Shown here: piece after piece, positions 18,344 to 19,531 of the stretch
How positions within the stretch are numbered: position 1 is the stretch's first letter
How the letters are laid out: each line of letters opens with the position of its first letter
Assembly: GCA_024741835.1 (NCBI GenBank)
Contig: JAENRP010000464.1
Coordinates: 8,232 to 27,762, forward strand
Direction: 5' to 3'
DNA: 19,531 nt
Source: Diplocarpon mali
Taxonomy: Eukaryota > Ascomycota > Leotiomycetes > Helotiales > Drepanopezizaceae
Translations under genes and position numbers: made by a program
Notes under the pieces: generated by a model
Seen by the model: only the letters and a program-made list of their open reading frames with translations
Database searches by the model: none
What the model was told of the DNA's origin: nothing

Positions 18344-18733
18344 AGATGGCGTCGATGAGACGAGTCTTTGTAGCTTAGGTAGACCTTGGATAGCGTCAAT
18401 GAGACGAGTCTTCTATATAGCTTAAGCAGACCTTGGACGGCGTCGATGAGACGAGTCTTTGTAGCTTACGCAGACCTTGGATAGTATTGATAAGACGAGT
18501 CTATGTAGCTTACGCAGACCTTGGATAGCGTCGATGAGACGAGTCTTTGTAGCTTACGCAGACCTTGGATAGCGTTAATAAGACGAGTCTTTATAGCTTA
18601 GGTAGACCTTGGATAGCGTCGATGAGACGAGTCTTTATAGCTTAGGTAGACCTTGGATAGCGTCAATGATACAAGCCCTCTCGATAGCTTCTCAGACGGT
18701 GTCGATGAAATAAGTCCTTGATATACAAGTCCT
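18344..18733. repeat. 44-bp minisatellite downstream of the rhamnosidase-like gene
   Basis: Seven clear units of about 44 bp run from 18344 to about 18656, each with GATGAGACGAGTCTTTGTAG followed by CTTACGCAGACCTTGGATAG or a variant. Two degenerate units follow to about 18733. Units contain the short palindrome AGACGAGTCT. Unit 2 is slightly longer. Most differences are transitions (for example GTCGATGAG against GTTAATAAG). Confidence 0.93.
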
Positions 18734-19409
18734 CTCTACACCATCGGCACCCCAGGTAGAGCGCAGCCCACCTCTCCTCTCCTCCCCGGCTCGAAAGGGG
18801 GCACGTAGTCATCTGCCGGTGGGGCGCTTCGCCTCGGGGCGAGACTGCGTCGTCTCGCTTGCAGCGTCCGAGGCTTCGGGCTCCTCGGCTGATCTAGTGA
18901 CCGACGACTGATCTGATCCGTCAGCCCGAGCCGAGCCGGGGGGCGCGGCCGCCTCGGACGCGCTGGCCGGGCCCTAGCGGCCGTTGGCCCCGTCCTGTCC
19001 GGGCTTCTTTCCGACTTCCGACGGGGGACCGGGGGCCGGCTGAGCCCGGCATCGAGTGCCGGTGGAAAAGAGGGGGGGGGGAATCCGCACGTCACTCTCG
19101 GGACAGGCAGCCCCACTCTCCCCCCCCTGTCCGCGAGCGACGTCAGTCGGCAGAGCCGCATCTCGTCGCCCGCCCTGGCCCGCAGTGGAACCGGCCGACG
19201 ATGAGCTTGCCCCTCTCGCCTCTGGACTCGCCATGGGGAAGAGAGAGGGGGAGGACACAGAGGGAGAGCTGTATTTTTTTTTTCTTTTCCCCGTGCGCTC
19301 CTCCTCCTTCGCCCGGATTGCTGCTTCGGGAGATCTCTAGGCGTTGCCCCGGGTGTTTTGCCGAGGTGGAAATGCGGCAATCCCAAGACACCGGGCGCGA
19401 GAGGCCGGC

Positions 19410-19411
<2 letters not shown>
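18734..19411. other. GC-rich stretch without a supported gene
   Basis: The minus strand is open for 216 codons (18736-19386), but the product is a low-complexity Arg/Pro/Ser-rich sequence with no motif. A G10 run lies at 19072-19081 and a T-rich run near 19273. It may be upstream sequence of a gene beyond the right edge. Confidence 0.4.

Positions 19412-19444
<33 letters not shown>
19412..19444 (+). repeat. (GA)16 microsatellite
   Basis: This is an uninterrupted purine dinucleotide run of 33 bases, followed by GCGAGAGCGACGGCGACG. GA/CT tracts are common in fungal promoters, and the last 87 bases may belong to a gene outside the window. Confidence 0.95.
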
Positions 19445-19450
<6 letters not shown>

Positions 19451-19531
19451 CGACGGCGACGTCTGGCGCGTGGTCCTGTCGCGCCGCGGACGCGAGGCGT
19501 TGTGACGCGACAAACCGTCGAGGGAAGGGGG

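Noticed and set aside
17215..18399. 394-codon minus-strand open frame opposite exon 3 of the enzyme gene
   Set aside because: The plus strand encodes a recognisable GH78 protein here. The antisense frame is Arg/Gly/Pro-rich and open because C/G at third positions removes stop codons.
18344..18733. CRISPR-like array of the 44-bp repeat
   Set aside because: The whole 44-bp unit repeats, without variable spacers, and the units degrade gradually.
18736..19386. 216-codon minus-strand frame at the right edge
   Set aside because: Its sequence is low-complexity Arg/Pro/Ser with no domain and reaches into a simple-repeat region.

Overview
The window looks like nuclear DNA of a filamentous ascomycete (Pezizomycotina). 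The two convincing genes have short GT-AG introns with fungal branch points (CTGAC, GCTAAC, CACTAAC) and encode secreted proteins. Repeat copies differ mostly by C-to-T and G-to-A changes, as repeat-induced point mutation (RIP) would leave. No bacterial operon structure, rRNA, tRNA or CRISPR array was seen.

Layout. Bases 1-2700 hold no recognisable gene, only short tandem repeats and one LTR-like fragment. A small secreted-protein gene with one intron lies at 2733-3194. From about 3200 to 15250 is a 12-kb gene desert of near-balanced base composition. It holds four chains of short, broken coding-like frames (3656-4114, 6003-6330, 8041-8632 on the plus strand, 9003-9538 on the minus strand), a four-unit 103-bp tandem array (12422-12833), and three more copies of the LTR-like fragment. 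Two of these form an inverted pair around one broken frame. The right end is strongly GC-rich and carries the main gene at 15519-18015. This is a three-exon, 683-residue, secreted GH78 alpha-L-rhamnosidase-type enzyme with a likely 5'UTR intron. Its second intron is unusually long (372 bp), because it contains a 23-bp minisatellite and a poly-T/N tract. A 44-bp minisatellite follows about 330 bp downstream of the gene, then a GC-rich stretch and a (GA)16 microsatellite.

The rhamnosidase-like enzyme would act outside the cell, removing terminal L-rhamnose from plant pectin (rhamnogalacturonan) or flavonoid glycosides. The small secreted protein could be a cell-surface or host-interaction protein, but its family is not recognised. 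Nothing links the two genes functionally beyond secretion.

I did not find a clear new multigene system. The most interesting signals are the minisatellite inside a coding gene's intron, the inverted LTR-like pair, the 103-bp array that starts inside a small reading frame, and the unrecognised small secreted protein.
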